Shown here: piece after piece, positions 61,657-64,000 of the stretch
How positions within the stretch are numbered: the first letter of the stretch is position 1
Layout of the letters: every line of letters starts with the position of its first letter
NCBI GenBank assembly: GCA_963732925.1
Contig: CAVTBJ010000005.1
Location: 124,001 to 188,000 of the forward strand
Source: DASZRZ01 sp963732925
GTDB lineage: Bacteria > Acidobacteriota > Terriglobia > Terriglobales > Acidobacteriaceae
Direction: 5' to 3'
DNA: 64,000 nucleotides
Notes under the pieces: model-generated
Told to the model about the DNA's origin: nothing
What the model saw: the letters and a program-made list of their open reading frames with translations, nothing else
The model's database searches: none
Made by a program: the position numbers and the translations under genes

Positions 61657-63280
61657 CGGGAACCTCCTCCTCCAGGCTGGAGTAATCGTAAGCCTCCCAG
61701 GTCACCACAGGCGTAGTTTCAAAATTGGAGGTGGGAGGCGGTGACGATGTGCGCCACTCCAGTCCAGTAGCATGGAAGGGATTGGAACCGGCAACTTTTC
61801 CATAGCGCAGCGACCAGATCAGATAGATCAGGGGCAGGAGATAGCCGATCGCCAGAATCGATGCCCCCGCGCTGGACATGACATTGAGCACCTGGAAGTC
61901 GGGGGGATAGGCGTGATAGCGCCGCGGCATTCCCAGATAACCCAGGATGAACTGGGGGAAGAAGGTGAGATTAAAGCCGGCAAAGATGATGCCCGCCGCG
62001 AATCTTTCCCCAGACTTCCGGATACATTCGGCCGGTAATCTTGGGCCACCAGAAATGCAGGCCCGCCATGTATCCCATCACCGCGCCGCCGACCATGATG
62101 TAGTGGAAATGGGCGACCACGAAGTAGGTGTCGGTCACATGCACATCAATTCCCAGGGCCGCGAGGAACAGTCCGGTCACCCCGCCGATGGTGAACAATC
62201 CCATAAAGCCCATGGCGTACAGCATCGGGGTGGAAAGGTCAATGGAGCCCTTATACATGGTGGCCGTCCAGTTAAAGACCTTGATGGCCGAGAACGGCGC
62301 CACCGCGTAGCTCAGCAAGGAAAACACCAGCGCGGCATACACCGAGATGCCAGCCACGAACATGTGGTGCGCCCACACCAGAAAGCCCACTACCGCAATT
62401 CCCATGGAGGCCATGACCACGAACGTATAACCGAAGATCGCGTTTCTGCGTGAAGGTGCTGACCACTTCGCGAAATCACGCCCATGCTGGGGAGAATCAT
62501 GATGTAAACGGCGGGATGGGAGTAGAACCAGAACAGGTGCTGGAACAGCAGGGGATCGCCCCCGATGCGCGGATCGAAGATCCCGATATGGAAGAGGCGT
62601 TCCAGGGCCACCAGGCTGAGGGCGATGGCCACTACTGGCGTGCCCAGAATAATGACGATGGAAGTCGCGTAATGGCTCCAGATAAAGAGCGGCAGCCGGC
62701 TCCAGGTGAGCCCGGGAGCGCGCATTCGATGGATCGTGACAATGAAATTCAGGCCGGTAAAAATCGAAGAGAAGCCGGCGATAAAGATGGCCACAATCGC
62801 CATAACCACATTGGTATTGGAATAGGTGCTGGCAAAGGGGACATAGAACGTCCAGCCGGCGTCCACCCCGCCGGTGGCGATCACGTACAGCATGGTACCG
62901 GCGCCGATGATGTACAAGTACCAGCTCGCCAGGTTGATCCGCGGGAACGCCAGATCCTTGGCGCCGATCATCATGGGCACCAGGAAGTTCCCGAGGGTTG
63001 CGGGAATCGACGGCACCAGGAAGAAAAAGACCATCACGATGCCGTGGATACTGAAGACCTTGTTATACGTGTCCGCAGTCAGCAGATCGCCCGCCGGGGT
63101 CAGCAATTCCAGCCGGATCAGCGTGGCGGCAATGCCGCCAATAAAAAACATGAAGGTGATGGAAAGCAGATAGAGGATGGCAATCCTCTTGTGATCCGTG
63201 GTCAGCAGCCAGGACTTGATCCCATATTCGGAATTTAAATAATTCTGCGGCTCGGCCGGCGTGATGCTCACAGTGGACAT
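61646..63280 (-). CDS. ctaD: Cytochrome c oxidase subunit I (A2-type, caa3), frameshifted
   Basis: About 540 residues of the heme-copper oxidase core. The N-terminal half is clean: TTDHKRIAILYLLSITFMFF, SIHGIVMVFFFLVP, WSRLPLFIWSHYATSIVIIL and FWFYSHPAVYIMILPSMGVIS. The YSHP motif in place of GHPE marks the A2 family. Copper-B ligands HH in VWAHHMF and the heme ligands in VAHFHYIMVGG are present after frame changes at about 62460 and 62005. It pumps protons while reducing oxygen to water. Ends LEEEVPVGG just before ctaE. Confidence 0.9.
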
Positions 63281-63285
63281 AACGA

Positions 63286-64000
63286 TTACTCCGACTTCCC
63301 GGATGGCGCGGCGCCCTGAGCTTGCGGCGTGGCCGCACCCGGTTGAGGGGCATTCCCAAGGGACCTGATATAGGCAACCAAGGCCAGTAGTTGTTCTTCA
63401 CTGATCAGGCCTTCAAAGGTGGGCATCACCGGCTGGAAGCCCGCCACGATTTCCGATCCCGGGTTCAGGATGGAATTGCGGATGTAGTTATCATCCGCCG
63501 TAACCGTCCGGCCATCCGAAAGCTGGACCGGCGACCCAAAGACTCCGGTCAGATTAGGACCGATTCCCTGGCTGTCCAGGTCGGTGGCAGGTATTGCACC
63601 CAAGCTGCTGGAACACCTGCTTGCCGGTATCGGCCAGCGAACCTTCCACCGCCCCGCCCGACAGCCAAGCCTGATAGTCCGGGGGATTCATCACCACGAC
63701 CTCTCCAATCATGCCGGAATGCAGGGTACCGCAATACTCAGCACAGAACAGGTGGTAGCGGCCGGGCTTGGTGGCACGGAACCACTCGCTTCGGTAGCGG
63801 TTGGGCAGCACGTCCTGTCTTAATGCGAAACGCCGGGATATAAAGACTGTGAATGACATCCTGCGAGATCATGGTGAGGCGAACATCCCGGCCTACGGGC
63901 ACGTGCAGCTCGTCAATCTCCCGCACGCCTTCCTGATGTTCGAACTTCCACATCCACTGCTTGGCTACCACAAAGATCTCCATCGAGTCCGCCGGCGGCT
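63286..64000 (-). CDS. ctaC: Cytochrome c oxidase subunit II with fused cytochrome c (5' end beyond window), frameshifted
   Basis: The right edge cuts the N-terminal membrane part; the frame is open at 64000. Visible parts are the CuA domain (AKQWMWKFEHQEG, VIHSLYIPAFRIK, RATKPGRYHLFCAEYCGTLH with the two CuA cysteines) and a C-terminal cytochrome c domain with the heme motif CNTCH and a likely Met ligand in FQPVMPTFEG. This fusion defines a caa3-type oxidase. One-base insertions at about 63830 and 63595 break the frame. ctaD begins 5 nt downstream. Confidence 0.88.

Noticed and set aside
1..64000. CRISPR arrays, prophage or insertion sequences.
   Set aside because: No regularly spaced repeats, integrase, transposase or phage structural genes were found on either strand.

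Overview
The window is GC-rich, gene-dense bacterial DNA. The gene set best fits a soil member of the Acidobacteriota: a hopanoid glycosyltransferase of the HpnI type, an A2-type caa3 cytochrome oxidase, paired MacB-like permeases, PQQ-propeller lipoproteins and several small acidobacterial-looking proteins. That placement is inference from gene content; there is no rRNA gene in the window to settle it.

Layout. (1) About 1-18.8 kb is a catabolic region. A minus-strand cyclase/epimerase-like pair (1-1411) diverges from a LarA-like protein and a zinc dehydrogenase (2038-4465). A second minus-strand operon (17253 down to 11232) encodes an SDR, a fused 2-oxoacid dehydrogenase E1, a muconolactone-isomerase/VOC fusion, a mandelate-racemase-type enzyme and an IclR regulator, and diverges from a serine-glyoxylate-type aminotransferase (17639-18829). 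Both divergent promoter regions carry the same CGATAATCGATT-based element, so they probably form one regulon. Between them lies an ABC exporter coupled to a large GT84 glucan synthase that lacks the usual C-terminal phosphorylase domain. (2) 18.9-34.3 kb holds mostly housekeeping and stress genes: DUF72, EVE, pterin dehydratase, LON domain, Bax-inhibitor-like protein, MsrPQ, GlgC, methylmalonyl-CoA mutase large subunit, an RG-rich pseudo-receiver, an XRE regulator, a formate/nitrite-type channel and a membrane-anchored SDR. (3) 34.5-44.9 kb holds HpnI, two MacB-like permeases, Tag glycosylase, RNase P RNA, a nickel/cobalt transporter, a PAS histidine kinase, a cysteine-less HesB-like protein and a BrkB-family protein. 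(4) 44.9-57 kb holds a secreted hydrolase, PurEK, a PLD/cardiolipin-synthase-like enzyme, a GT4 glycosyltransferase, a PQQ-propeller lipoprotein, an amidase, a YdjM-like membrane protein, an amidohydrolase and an HNH-like protein. (5) 57-64 kb holds RpiB-GlyA, a peroxiredoxin, an enoyl-CoA hydratase and the caa3 oxidase operon ctaC-D-E-F, which runs off the right edge.

Sequence quality matters here. At least twenty one-base insertions or deletions interrupt otherwise well conserved reading frames, including the housekeeping gene glyA and all four oxidase genes. They cluster at 2.4-3.7, 14.2-14.6, 32.5 and 57-64 kb, while 17-32 kb and 33-57 kb read cleanly. I treat these genes as intact genes with sequence errors, not as pseudogenes.

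Many genes without a Shine-Dalgarno sequence have a TANNNT box ending exactly 6 nt (or up to about 10 nt) before the start codon, which points to leaderless mRNAs. The most unusual protein architectures are the muconolactone-isomerase/VOC fusion, the GH94-less glucan synthase next to its exporter, and the RG-rich pseudo-receiver. I found no CRISPR array, prophage, insertion sequence, rRNA or tRNA.
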